Shown: in pieces, positions 28,276 through 36,883 of the stretch
How the letters are laid out: each line of letters starts with the position of its first letter
Numbering within the stretch: position 1 is the first letter of the stretch
Assembly: GCA_027621915.1 (NCBI GenBank)
Contig: JAQCAD010000003.1
Coordinates: forward strand, 1-64,000
Reading direction: 5' to 3'
Source: Pseudomonadota bacterium
GTDB taxonomy: Bacteria > Pseudomonadota > Gammaproteobacteria > Steroidobacterales > Woeseiaceae
Length of the DNA: 64,000 nucleotides
Program-made: the position numbers and the translations under genes
Notes under the pieces: model-generated
What the model saw: the letters and a program-made list of their open reading frames with translations, nothing else
The model's database searches: none
What the model was told of the DNA's origin: nothing

Positions 28276-29655
28276 ATGGCAATTCAACTGCACGACACTT
28301 TGCGGGGAAGGAAGCTCCCGTTTGAGCCGCTCGTCGAGGGCGAGGTCACGATGTACCTTTGTGGCCCGACGGTTTACAACTATGCTCACATCGGCAATGC
28401 GCGTCCTGCCGTCGTATTCGACCTGCTGGCGAGACTTTTACGTCGCTCCTACAAGCTGACCTTTGCGCGAAACATTACGGATGTCGATGACAAGATCAAT
28501 GCTGCGGCTATCGCGACCGGCAAGAGTATTGATGAGATAACCGCCCGCTACATCAAGGCCTACAACGATGACATGGGGGCGCTCGGCGTGCTTCCACCGG
28601 ACATCGAACCGCGCGCGACGCGGCACATCGACGAGATGATCGCGATGATTGGTACGCTCGTTACAAAAGGCTTCGCGTACGAGGCTGAGGGCCACGTGCT
28701 GTTCGACGTCAGCTCAAATTCCGATTACGGCGCCCTGTCCAAGCGCGACCTTCGCGAAATGATCGCCGGTGCGCGGGTCGAGGTTGCGCCATACAAACGC
28801 TCGCCCCAGGATTTCGTCTTATGGAAGCCGTCAACGCCGGAAATGCCGGGCTGGGACTCGCCGTGGGGTCGTGGCAGGCCAGGCTGGCATATTGAGTGTT
28901 CGGCCATGGCGAAGAAACACCTCGGCCAGACTATCGACATCCATTCGGGAGGACTGGATCTGGTTTTTCCGCACCACGAAAACGAACTGGCGCAGAGCAC
29001 ATGCGTGCACGACGGAGCCCCTTTTGCCCGTTACTGGCTGCACAACGGTTTCTTGAGTCTCGATAGTACGAAGATGTCGAAATCGCTTGGTAATGTCTTA
29101 CTCGTGCACGACATGGTGAAAAAGATTCCCGGCGAACTGATTCGACTGGCGCTGCTCAGCGCACATTACCGTCAGCCGCTGGACTGGTCAGATTCGGCGC
29201 TCGAAGGCGCGCGAAACATGCTTGATCGTTTGTACGGTTCAATTCGCGGTATTGAATTGTCCGACGCCGAAAGGTCATCAGCCGACCCGCCGGCTGATGT
29301 CATCGAGGCGCTGGAAGACGATCTCAATTCACCCAGGGCGATGGCCAAGCTGTTCGATCACGCGAGGACACTCAATAAATCCACCGACGATGAAGAACGC
29401 AAAAAGCTGGCCGCAGAAATACTCGCTGCCGGCGATTTGCTGGGCATATTACAAATGGATGCTGAAGCCTGGTTTTCGGGCAGTGAAGACGGTGAACTCT
29501 CAGCTGAGGAAATCGAAGTGTTGCTCGAACAACGCGTTGAAGCGAGGGTTAACCGTGATTTCGCTGCCGCAGACAGTATTCGCGACAAGCTGGCCACCGC
29601 AGGCATTTCAATTGAGGACAGCCCGACGGGTGCTCGTTGGCGACGCAGCGGATGA
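28276..29655 (+). CDS. cysS: Cysteinyl-tRNA synthetase
   Basis: 459-residue class I synthetase, standard length. [16 protein letters not shown] (HIGH region with the first zinc cysteine) is near residue 28-43; the zinc ligands continue at '[13 protein letters not shown]' and '[10 protein letters not shown]', and the KMSKS loop reads [14 protein letters not shown]. The C-terminal DALR anticodon region is present ([19 protein letters not shown]). The 3' end overlaps sufE by four bases (ATGA), which ties cysteine charging with sulfur transfer in one transcript. Confidence 0.95.
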   Translation: MAIQLHDTLRGRKLPFEPLVEGEVTMYLCGPTVYNYAHIGNARPAVVFDLLARLLRRSYKLTFARNITDVDDKINAAAIATGKSIDEITARYIKAYNDDMGALGVLPPDIEPRATRHIDEMIAMIGTLVTKGFAYEAEGHVLFDVSSNSDYGALSKRDLREMIAGARVEVAPYKRSPQDFVLWKPSTPEMPGWDSPWGRGRPGWHIECSAMAKKHLGQTIDIHSGGLDLVFPHHENELAQSTCVHDGAPFARYWLHNGFLSLDSTKMSKSLGNVLLVHDMVKKIPGELIRLALLSAHYRQPLDWSDSALEGARNMLDRLYGSIRGIELSDAERSSADPPADVIEALEDDLNSPRAMAKLFDHARTLNKSTDDEERKKLAAEILAAGDLLGILQMDAEAWFSGSEDGELSAEEIEVLLEQRVEARVNRDFAAADSIRDKLATAGISIEDSPTGARWRRSG

Positions 29656-30074
29656 ACGAAGTACAACGTGCCCAGTCCGAGTTAATCGAAGAATTTGGTC
29701 TGTTCGATGACTGGATGGATCGTTACCAGTTCATCATCGATCTCGGTCGCCGGTTGCCCGACTTTCCGGAGAATGAGAAAACCGACGCGAACAAAATAAG
29801 AGGGTGCCAGTCGCAGGTCTGGTTTCTTGCCGAGATGAAAGGAGACCGGTTGCACTTCCAGGCGATTAGCGACGCCGCCATTGTATCGGGCCTGATTGCA
29901 GTTTTGCTTCGCATCTACAGCGATCGAAAGCCGGAAGATATTCTTCGAAGTTCGGTGGATTTCGTCGTCGCGCTGAATTTCGAGCAACACCTGAGCCCAA
30001 CACGAAGCAACGGCCTGGCCGCTATGCTTAAGGCAATTCAGACATACGCCGCAGAGGCGGTTCGGGCTGCATGA
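29652..30074 (+). CDS. sufE: SufE-like sulfur acceptor
   Basis: 140-residue cysteine-desulfurase partner that takes sulfur from SufS-type enzymes and passes it to Fe-S scaffolds. The acceptor cysteine is Cys52 in '[12 protein letters not shown]', with preceding '[15 protein letters not shown]' and following '[18 protein letters not shown]' parts, all typical of SufE. I start at ATG 29652, which overlaps the cysS stop (ATGA). No other suf or isc genes are nearby. Confidence 0.88.
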   Translation: MNEVQRAQSELIEEFGLFDDWMDRYQFIIDLGRRLPDFPENEKTDANKIRGCQSQVWFLAEMKGDRLHFQAISDAAIVSGLIAVLLRIYSDRKPEDILRSSVDFVVALNFEQHLSPTRSNGLAAMLKAIQTYAAEAVRAA

Positions 30075-30075
30075 T

Positions 30076-30336
30076 ATGGGTCCCCTCGCTAAAGCATTGA
30101 CGTGGCCCCTGTTGGGACTGGTGTGGATTTATCGCACCGCAGTCTCTCCGCTGCTCGGTTCAAATTGTCGCTACGAGCCCACCTGTTCTACCTATGCGGA
30201 GGAGGCGTTGCGATTGCACGGTGCATTCAAAGGTAGCTGGCTGGTGATGAAGCGCATCGCACGCTGCCATCCGTGGGGAGGTTCCGGGTACGACCCGGTG
30301 CCCGGAGCAGACGAGAATCAACGTGAAACCCGCTGA
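30076..30336 (+). CDS. yidD: YidD, membrane protein insertion efficiency factor
   Basis: 86-residue protein of the YidD family: '[31 protein letters not shown]' seen in parts ([21 protein letters not shown]) and '[17 protein letters not shown]', with the three conserved cysteines. It helps YidC/Sec insertion of membrane proteins. It is one base after sufE and its last 14 bases overlap the next gene. yidD normally lies with rpmH-rnpA-yidC, so its place here is unusual but not unique. Confidence 0.88.
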   Translation: MGPLAKALTWPLLGLVWIYRTAVSPLLGSNCRYEPTCSTYAEEALRLHGAFKGSWLVMKRIARCHPWGGSGYDPVPGADENQRETR

Positions 30337-31381
30337 GCTCGTGCGTGAGCTGGTTTATCCGGTTACCGACATGGCAATCATCATGGCGGTATTTTTTTTC
30401 TGGGCGATGTTCAGCATTGCTGGACTACTTGCGGCAATGCCCGGTTTCATCGGCGGTATTTTGGCCCTGACCCTGATTTTTTTTCTGACGCCGGCCGCTC
30501 TGCGATATCTCCTCTACCTTCTCGAGGCACGGGCCAATGGCCGGCAAGCACCTGTGCCTACCAGTGAAATGTTTGCGCTGACCGGAAAATTGTGGACTCT
30601 TACACCTTTGGTATTCGTTGCATTGCTCGTTTGGGGTCTCATCTTATTGTCGGACTACAGCAATGGTTGGGCGCTCTTGTATATTGTTCTTTTCCTGATC
30701 GTTGTCCCGGCGTCGCTGGCGATTCTCGCTGTAACTCATTCGCCGTTAGAAAGTCTGAACCCAAAGGCAATTGTGCGGATGTTCAGGATATGTGGGCCTT
30801 CATATTTTTCCGCTCCGATCATTGCAGGTACGTTGTCATTTTTCCTGGTCCTGCTCAATTCAGCTGGTGCGCCCAAGATCCTTGTTGAGTTTGTTGCTGC
30901 CTACATGGCAGTTTTGACGATTACGTTGACTGGTGCGTTGCTGCATCTGAATGACGTCGCACTCAACGTCGATATTGGTCCGCCACTCGAAAAGACTGAA
31001 AAGGAAATCGTTGCGAATCTCGAAAAGGAGCGCCAGAAAGTGGCAAGCCATGCTTATGGATTCATCAGTCGGGGAAATCGCGATGGTGGCTTTGCTCATA
31101 TCATGGACTGGATTCAAAAAGAACCTGACGTGCATGAAGCGGCAGCCTGGTTCTTCAATACGATGATGAAATGGGAATCCAAAGATGCGGCGCTTTTCTA
31201 TGCACAAAAATATATCGCGCATCTTCTTTATCACGGCGAGGACACGAAAGCGCTAAAGCTGGTATCCGTCTGTCTGCATGAGGATCCGCGCTGGAAACCA
31301 GGTTTGGAAGATCGGCAACACGTACTGGAACTTGCCGAAAAACATCAGCGCGATGACCTGGTCCGGTCATTGCGGAATTGA
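30323..31381 (+). CDS. Unknown protein: membrane helices plus soluble C-terminal domain
   Basis: 352 residues from GTG 30323, overlapping yidD by 14 bases. The first 215 residues hold about six membrane helices, in a layout like DUF4013-type integral proteins ([104 protein letters not shown]). Then '[23 protein letters not shown]' starts a soluble part with helical, TPR-like repeats to the end ([43 protein letters not shown]). No family assigned with certainty. Its end overlaps the convergent MerC gene by 15 bases. Confidence 0.68.
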   Translation: MKPAELVRELVYPVTDMAIIMAVFFFWAMFSIAGLLAAMPGFIGGILALTLIFFLTPAALRYLLYLLEARANGRQAPVPTSEMFALTGKLWTLTPLVFVALLVWGLILLSDYSNGWALLYIVLFLIVVPASLAILAVTHSPLESLNPKAIVRMFRICGPSYFSAPIIAGTLSFFLVLLNSAGAPKILVEFVAAYMAVLTITLTGALLHLNDVALNVDIGPPLEKTEKEIVANLEKERQKVASHAYGFISRGNRDGGFAHIMDWIQKEPDVHEAAAWFFNTMMKWESKDAALFYAQKYIAHLLYHGEDTKALKLVSVCLHEDPRWKPGLEDRQHVLELAEKHQRDDLVRSLRN

Positions 31382-31768
31382 CAGCAGGTCTTTTTTCGCG
31401 AGACGGAAATTCTGGTAGTGGGTAAATGCGAGAACGAATGACCCGGCGACGGTCATCGCTCGATCCGCTAGCAATCCGTACAGATCGTGAACGATCAGAG
31501 CGCCAATGATCAAAATTGCGAGGCCAGTTGCCCCGGACAATATGACGCTGATCCTGCCGTGCCTGCGAAAGCCCACAGCCAGTGCAACAACGCTAACCGG
31601 GATGACGAAAATCAGCATTTCCGCGTGCAGGTGGTCGTTATCGAGCTGGCCAATAAATGGCAGGACAGCTACCGCGAACGGCAACAGCAGACAGTGCAGG
31701 AGGCAGAGCCCGGACAGGCCGACCGCGATTTTGTCCAACACGGCTCTTTTTTTGGAACTGTTATCCAT
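31367..31768 (-). CDS. MerC domain protein
   Basis: 133-residue membrane protein of the MerC domain type, known from mercury transport proteins but widespread outside mer operons. Four helices; helix 1 carries the Cys pair in 'GLSGLCLLHCLLLPF' as in MerC, and a His pair follows (NDHLHAEML). No merR, merA or merT nearby, so a role in mercury uptake is not supported; other metals or unknown cargo are possible. Convergent with, and overlapping by 15 bases, the preceding gene. Confidence 0.8.
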   Translation of the reverse strand: MDNSSKKRAVLDKIAVGLSGLCLLHCLLLPFAVAVLPFIGQLDNDHLHAEMLIFVIPVSVVALAVGFRRHGRISVILSGATGLAILIIGALIVHDLYGLLADRAMTVAGSFVLAFTHYQNFRLAKKDLLSIPQ

Positions 31769-31916
31769 TTGCGCTTGCGGCTATGCTCGGGAGGCGGATG
31801 GAGATGCCGTGCCAGGCGGGTTCGCAGCCAAACGGCAACTCCAGGGACCGAAAATGGTATAACATAACAATTGGCTTAACAAGTTATTGTATTTTAAGGA
31901 TTTGCTGGCTCTGCTA

Positions 31917-32177
31917 ATGGACAAGAAATTACTCTCGATACTCTGTTGCCCTGTCACCCACAAGGGATTGTCGCTGGCGCGCGCGGACTTGCTGGCGTCG
32001 GTCAATGCGGCAATAGGCGCGCGCCAACTCAGCAATCGTGACGGCATCGTGCTGGAAAACAGCCTGCAAGAGGCGTTGGTGACCGATGATGGCAAGACGA
32101 TGTACCCAATTGACGACGGCATTCCGGTTCTGCTCGAAGGGGAAGCCATTGCGATCGATCAAGTGGGCTCGCGGTAA
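31917..32177 (+). CDS. Trm112-family zinc-ribbon-like protein
   Basis: 86 residues from ATG 31917 (MDKKLLSIL). Shows the Trm112/YcaR start 'LLSILCCPVTHKGLSL' and end 'DDGKTMYPIDDGIPVLL' that define the family. The usual bacterial members are about 60 residues; here an insertion of about 25 residues (AAIGARQLSNRDGIVLENSLQEALV, in parts) lies between the two halves. Likely a small activator or binding partner of methyltransferases; no function is proven for bacteria. Precedes holA by 64 bases. Confidence 0.8.
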   Translation: MDKKLLSILCCPVTHKGLSLARADLLASVNAAIGARQLSNRDGIVLENSLQEALVTDDGKTMYPIDDGIPVLLEGEAIAIDQVGSR

Positions 32178-32241
32178 TCAACTGTGACGAACGGATTCAG
32201 TGCAGGTATCATCTGATGCCAATTAGAACTCCAGTTCCTGC

Positions 32242-33261
32242 GTGAAAATAGGCGCAAATCAACTAACGTCCCACCTCAAGAAATCCCTGCTGCCCTGCTA
32301 TTTGGTTACCGGTGACGAGCATTTGCTCGTTCAGGAAGCGCTCGATGAAATTCGCGCAAGCGCTCGGGCACTAGGATTCGGGTCGAGGGATCTTTTCGTG
32401 CAAACCACTGGTTTCGACTGGGGGAATCTTGCGCGCGCTGGTGGCAACCTGTCTTTATTCGCCGAAAAGCGAATTATTGAACTGCGTCTGCCAACCGGAA
32501 AACCAGGCGTTGGTGGTAGCGCCGCGATTAGCGATTTTACGGATGACGCCGGCGATGACCTGATGTTCATTGTCAGTGCGCCGAAACTCGATCGCAATTC
32601 GCAGAACGCGAAATGGGTCAAGGCGCTGGATGCGGTGGGCGGCGTGATCCAGATTTGGCCGGTTGGTATTCGTGATCTGCCGTCATGGATTAACGACCGA
32701 ATGAAAAAAATGGGATTGCAACCTGAACGAGATGCCGTGCGACTGATTGCCGACCGTGTGGAAGGAAATCTCATGGCAGCGCAGCAGGAAATCGAGAAGC
32801 TCAGATTGATTCTTGGTGAAGGGCCGGTCACTGTCGATGACGTTGATTCGGCCGTTGCCGATTCAAGTCGATTTGACGTGTACAAACTGGTTGATGCCGC
32901 GGTCGGTGGGGATGCGGCGAGAGCGATTCGTATACTGGGCGGTATCAGAACGGAAGGTGTAGATGCTGTCATTGTCATGTGGGCATTGACCCGCGAACTC
33001 AGAATGCTCGCCGGCCTGTCGGACAACATGCGTGCCGGCCTGGATCTGAGTGGCGGTATGCGTAAAGCCGGCGTCTGGCAAAGCCGAGAGTCACTGATTC
33101 GTGCCTGTATAGGAAGACATCAGGCAACAGGCTTCTATTCATTGCTGCATCTGGTGAGACAGGCGGATGCTGCGGCCAAGGGCCAGGCTTTGGCGGATCC
33201 CTGGCAGCTTGCCGCGGAGATCGTAATGGCGCTCTCTGCCGGCGGAGCTCGTGCAGCATGA
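32242..33261 (+). CDS. holA: DNA polymerase III subunit delta
   Basis: 339-residue delta subunit of the clamp loader. Starts at GTG 32242. The AAA+ like N-terminal domain (SLLPCYLVTGDEHLLVQEAL), 'FSLFAEKRIIELRLPTGKPG' (in parts) and 'GNLMAAQQEIEKLRLIL', 'DVYKLVDAAVGGDAARAIRIL' and 'WALTRELRMLAGL' features define HolA. It opens the beta clamp for loading on primed DNA. Next comes nadD, but the expected lptE neighbour is 7.4 kb upstream. Confidence 0.92.
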   Translation: MKIGANQLTSHLKKSLLPCYLVTGDEHLLVQEALDEIRASARALGFGSRDLFVQTTGFDWGNLARAGGNLSLFAEKRIIELRLPTGKPGVGGSAAISDFTDDAGDDLMFIVSAPKLDRNSQNAKWVKALDAVGGVIQIWPVGIRDLPSWINDRMKKMGLQPERDAVRLIADRVEGNLMAAQQEIEKLRLILGEGPVTVDDVDSAVADSSRFDVYKLVDAAVGGDAARAIRILGGIRTEGVDAVIVMWALTRELRMLAGLSDNMRAGLDLSGGMRKAGVWQSRESLIRACIGRHQATGFYSLLHLVRQADAAAKGQALADPWQLAAEIVMALSAGGARAA

Positions 33262-33276
33262 AGCAGGAGAGTTGAA

Positions 33277-33933
33277 TTGAGTCCGATGGGAGTATTTGGT
33301 GGCACATTCGATCCAATTCACTACGGACACTTGCGTACTGCATTTGAAATGCTGCAAGCATTGCGTTTCGACGAGGTACGCTTCATGCCGTGTGGCAATC
33401 CACCACACAGAGATACACCGGTTGCTGCCACGAATTTGCGTCTCGATATGGTCCGCGTGGCGACCGAAGCGCAACAGGGCTTCATCGTCGATGACAGGGA
33501 ATTACAGCGGGAAGGGCCATCGTATTCGGTGGATACACTGACCGCATTGCGCAACGAATTTCCGTTACGGTCGATCGGACTGATCATCGGCATGGACGCC
33601 TTTCTCGGATTGCCGAAGTGGCACCATTGGCGCGAGATCCTGAAACTCGCACATATCGTGGTCGCCCACCGCCCCGGCTGGCGTGCGCCGGATATGGGAC
33701 CGCTCGGTGCATTGCTCGCTGATCGTGGTACTCACCGCATAGGTGACCTGCACGATGCGCTGGCCGGGCATATTTACATTCATGACGTGACTCAACTTGA
33801 GATCTCGTCGTCAGAGATTCGCGAGCTCGTTTCAATGGGCCGCGATCCGCGCTTCCTGATACCTGATACCGTGCGGGAAATCATCACGAGGAGCGGTTGC
33901 TACTTAAAACCGGCGAATCGCCCTGTTGAGTGA
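33277..33933 (+). CDS. nadD: Nicotinate-nucleotide adenylyltransferase
   Basis: 218-residue NadD, which makes deamido-NAD from nicotinate mononucleotide and ATP. The nucleotidyltransferase signature GGTFDPIHYGHL is near residue 8, and 'ISSSEIRELVSMGRDPRFLIPD' gives the C-terminal ISSTxIR motif. The start is TTG 33277 with AGGAGAG upstream; ATG 33286, three codons later, is an alternative. It lies between holA and rsfS, the usual order. Confidence 0.94.
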   Translation: MSPMGVFGGTFDPIHYGHLRTAFEMLQALRFDEVRFMPCGNPPHRDTPVAATNLRLDMVRVATEAQQGFIVDDRELQREGPSYSVDTLTALRNEFPLRSIGLIIGMDAFLGLPKWHHWREILKLAHIVVAHRPGWRAPDMGPLGALLADRGTHRIGDLHDALAGHIYIHDVTQLEISSSEIRELVSMGRDPRFLIPDTVREIITRSGCYLKPANRPVE

Positions 33934-33963
33934 AAAGAATATAAATATCGAACGGAAGAATTG

Positions 33964-34317
33964 ATGAATAGTGAACAACTCTGTGAACTGGTGGTCGATG
34001 CACTGGAAGATGGAAAAGCTAAAGATGTAGTCCGACTGGATGTCCGCGACCTGACATCGGTAACCGACTATATGGTCGTTGCAAGCGGAACGTCGAACCG
34101 TCATGTCATGGCGCTTGCCCATGCCGTAGCCGAGAAATCAAAAGCGGCAGGTCAGCGGCCGATGGGCATCGAAGGCGAGAGTGGCAGTGAATGGGTTTTG
34201 CTCGACCTTGGAGACGCACTGGTTCACGTAATGCTCCCGCGAGTTCGGGAATTTTACAATCTCGAAAAGCTCTGGTCCTTAAGCCCGATCAAAGGCCGGG
34301 CTGCAACCGAAAACTGA
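33964..34317 (+). CDS. rsfS: Ribosomal silencing factor RsfS
   Basis: 117-residue RsfS/DUF143 protein. It binds ribosomal protein L14 and blocks joining of the subunits during starvation. Recognised by 'DVRDLTSVTDYMVVASGTSNRHVMALA' (in parts: TDYMVVASGTSNRHV) and 'WVLLDLGDALVHVMLPRVREFYNLEKLW' (in parts). ATG 33964 is preceded by an in-frame TTG at 33961. The stop overlaps the region of the following rlmH start by two bases of spacing. Confidence 0.93.
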   Translation: MNSEQLCELVVDALEDGKAKDVVRLDVRDLTSVTDYMVVASGTSNRHVMALAHAVAEKSKAAGQRPMGIEGESGSEWVLLDLGDALVHVMLPRVREFYNLEKLWSLSPIKGRAATEN

Positions 34318-34319
34318 CA

Positions 34320-34790
34320 ATGCACAGTCGCCTGATTGCTGTCGGTGACAGGCAACCGTCATGGGTCGATGCCGCTTTCGGGGACTACGTCGCGCGACTG
34401 CCGCGCCAGTGGCAGTTTCGCCTTGAGGAAATTGCTACGGCCAAGCGGCCGAAAAGCGTGCCCATCGACGTTGCAAAACAGACCGAGGGTGAAAAGATCC
34501 TCGCCAGAATTAAAGCTGCCGAACATGTTGTCGTTATGGATGAGCGCGGCAAACAATTTTCCAGCAAAGCGCTCGCGGAAAAACTCGACGAGTGGCAAAC
34601 GGTTGGCGAGGATCTTGTATTCGTTATCGGTGGCCCCGACGGCGTTTCAGCCGATGTCCTGGCGCGTGCCAATACCTGTTGGTCCCTGTCAAAGCTGACA
34701 TTGCCACATGGCTTGGCTCGAGTACTATTCGTTGAGCAAATTTACCGTGCCTGGTCGTTGACGACAGGTCATCCCTACCACCGGGAGTAA
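34320..34790 (+). CDS. rlmH: 23S rRNA (pseudouridine1915-N3)-methyltransferase RlmH
   Basis: 156-residue SPOUT methyltransferase acting on helix 69 of 23S rRNA in 70S ribosomes. Family features: 'HSRLIAVGDRQPSWVD', 'HVVVMDERGKQFSSKALAEKL', 'DLVFVIGGPDGV' and the knot end 'LSKLTLPHGLARVLFVEQIYRAWSL' (in parts) with 'GHPYHRE'. Starts at ATG 34320, two bases after the rsfS stop. The gene is followed three bases on by maf. Confidence 0.94.
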   Translation: MHSRLIAVGDRQPSWVDAAFGDYVARLPRQWQFRLEEIATAKRPKSVPIDVAKQTEGEKILARIKAAEHVVVMDERGKQFSSKALAEKLDEWQTVGEDLVFVIGGPDGVSADVLARANTCWSLSKLTLPHGLARVLFVEQIYRAWSLTTGHPYHRE

Positions 34791-34792
34791 CT

Positions 34793-35380
34793 GTGGATCT
34801 GCCTGTACTGCACCTGGCCTCATCTTCGCCGCGTCGTCGGGAAATTCTCGCTGCGTTGGGCGTGCCGTTTAGCTATGCGGGCGCCGATATCGATGAATCG
34901 CGATTGCCGGCTGAGTCCGTAGCAAACATGGTGTCACGCCTGGCTCGCGAAAAAGCGCAAGCTTCTTACACAGGATCATTACCAGTGCTTGGCGCAGATA
35001 CGATCGTAGTTCTGGACAATTTCGTTTTCGGTAAGCCGACGTCTCGGGATGAAGGGCTCAGAATGCTTGGCGCGTTGTCCGGCCGAGTGCATCGCGTGCT
35101 CACGGCAGTGGCCCTGGTCTTTGACGGGCGGCTGGAAGTGGCACTTTCCAATACCAAGGTAAAGTTTCGCGACATCGATCCTGACGAAGCTGACGCTTAC
35201 TGGCAAAGTGGCGAGCCGGAGGGAAAAGCGGGCAGCTATGCAATCCAGGGTCTGGGCGGCGTTTTCGTCGAGTCGCTGACGGGGAGCTATTCGGGTGTTG
35301 TCGGGTTGCCGGTTTTCGAAACTGCAAAATTGCTTCGACGCGCCGGGATTGCCGTACTCGCACGGACTAAAGATGACTGA
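34793..35380 (+). CDS. maf: Maf-family nucleotide pyrophosphatase (YhdE type)
   Basis: 195 residues from GTG 34793. Motifs 'ASSSPRRREILAALGVPF', 'LGADTIVVLD', 'SGRVHRVLTAVAL' and 'GSYAIQGLGGVFVESLTGSYSGVVGLP' (in parts) are those of Maf proteins that hydrolyse dTTP/UTP (YhdE) rather than m7GTP (YceF). Likely a housecleaning enzyme that removes modified nucleotides. Overlaps rng by eight bases. Confidence 0.9.
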   Translation: MDLPVLHLASSSPRRREILAALGVPFSYAGADIDESRLPAESVANMVSRLAREKAQASYTGSLPVLGADTIVVLDNFVFGKPTSRDEGLRMLGALSGRVHRVLTAVALVFDGRLEVALSNTKVKFRDIDPDEADAYWQSGEPEGKAGSYAIQGLGGVFVESLTGSYSGVVGLPVFETAKLLRRAGIAVLARTKDD

Positions 35381-36860
35381 AGAGCTACGAAAAGAAGAGA
35401 TCCTGATAAACGTTACACCTCGCGAGGTGCGGGCGGCGCTGCTGGAAAACGGTGTTCTGCAGGAAGTACTTGTGGAGCGTGCTGCTCGACGAGGCCTTAT
35501 CAGTAATATCTACAAGGGCAAAGTGCTACGAGTCCTGCCCGGTATGCAGGCTGCGTTCGTCGATATCGGTCTCGAACGCACGGCCTTCCTGCACGCATCC
35601 GACATCGCGCGTACGAGAGCCTCGAATAACTCCGATACCGACGAGCCGGTACCCGATATCCGAGAGCTCATTCGTGAGCAGCAGGATGTCCTGGTGCAGG
35701 TCGTCAAAGACCCTCTCGGTACCAAAGGCGCCCGCTTGACCACATTTATGACCTTGCCGTCCAGGTTTCTCGTGTTGTTGCCTATGGGCAGCGGGGTTGG
35801 CATCTCCGCGCGAATTGAAAACGAGGACGAACGCGATCGCCTGCGATCCGAACTTACCGACATTCTCAGCGCAGACGAGGGAATCGGCGGCGTTATCGTT
35901 CGGACCGCCGCAGAGGGCGCCAGTCGCGATGCGATGCAAGCCGATTTGACTTTTCTGCGCAAGCTCTGGGGCGCCGTGCAGCTTGAGTGCAGCAATGCCA
36001 GCGTAAAATCGCTCGTGCACGAGGATTTGCCGCTCCCGCTTCGGGTCTTACGGGATATGGTAACCAGCGACGTCGAGCGCATCCGCGTGGATTCCGCGCC
36101 TGCCTTCGAAAGGATGCAGTCTTTCACGGAGCGTTTCCTGCCTGAATTGACGCCGATTCTGGAGCTCTACACAAGCCGCCGGCCGATTTTTGACCTGCAT
36201 GGCACAGAGGATGAGATCAAGAAGGCGCTAGGGCGAAGTATCTCTTTAAAATCAGGTGGGTATGTCATTATTGACCAAACGGAGGCGATGACGACAATTG
36301 ATGTCAATACCGGGGCATATGTCGGTCACAGGAATCTCGAGGAGACGATATACCGGACGAATCTCGAAGCCGCAGTAACTATCGCCCGTCAACTGCGTCT
36401 AAGGAATCTGGGTGGAATCATCATTATCGATTTCATCGACATGGAGGAGCCCGATCATCGGGACCGGGTTATGCAGGTACTGGAGCAATCGATGGCTGGC
36501 GATCACGCGCGGCATCAGATCTCGCCTGTGTCTCCGCTGGGATTGGTTGAGATGTCGCGCAAACGTACGCGCGAGAGCCTGGAGCATGTCTTGTGCGAGC
36601 CCTGCGATCATTGCGAGGGTCGCGGTTTCGTCATGACAGCAGCGACTGTCTGTTTTGAAATTTTTCGCGAAATCATCAGGCAGCACAGGCAGTTTCAATT
36701 TGAAGAAGTCCTGGTGCTTGCGCATCAGGACGTGATTGAGCTTTTACTCGACGAAGAGGCCAACGGCCTTGCCGAGATTGAGGAACAAATTGGCAAGTCG
36801 ATTCGACTGCAACCAGAGTCACTCTACTTGCAGGACCAGTTCGATGTCGTTCTGATCTGA
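35373..36860 (+). CDS. rng: Ribonuclease G
   Basis: 495-residue RNase E/G-family endoribonuclease that matures 16S rRNA 5' ends and degrades some mRNAs. An S1 domain lies in the first 110 residues ('RGLISNIYKGKVLRVLPGMQAAFVDIGLERTAFLH', seen in parts), followed by the catalytic metal site 'IIIIDFIDMEE', and the zinc-link 'CEPCDHCEGRGFV'. It lacks the long C-terminal scaffold of RNase E, which fits RNase G. I start at ATG 35373 overlapping maf by eight bases; an ORF from an earlier start lies within maf. Confidence 0.94.
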   Translation: MTEELRKEEILINVTPREVRAALLENGVLQEVLVERAARRGLISNIYKGKVLRVLPGMQAAFVDIGLERTAFLHASDIARTRASNNSDTDEPVPDIRELIREQQDVLVQVVKDPLGTKGARLTTFMTLPSRFLVLLPMGSGVGISARIENEDERDRLRSELTDILSADEGIGGVIVRTAAEGASRDAMQADLTFLRKLWGAVQLECSNASVKSLVHEDLPLPLRVLRDMVTSDVERIRVDSAPAFERMQSFTERFLPELTPILELYTSRRPIFDLHGTEDEIKKALGRSISLKSGGYVIIDQTEAMTTIDVNTGAYVGHRNLEETIYRTNLEAAVTIARQLRLRNLGGIIIIDFIDMEEPDHRDRVMQVLEQSMAGDHARHQISPVSPLGLVEMSRKRTRESLEHVLCEPCDHCEGRGFVMTAATVCFEIFREIIRQHRQFQFEEVLVLAHQDVIELLLDEEANGLAEIEEQIGKSIRLQPESLYLQDQFDVVLI

Positions 36861-36883
36861 CCGTGAAGTGTTGATATAAATTG

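Noticed and set aside
31367-31768. Mercury-resistance locus
   Set aside because: The MerC-domain protein is alone; merR, merT, merP and merA are absent, so no mer operon is claimed.
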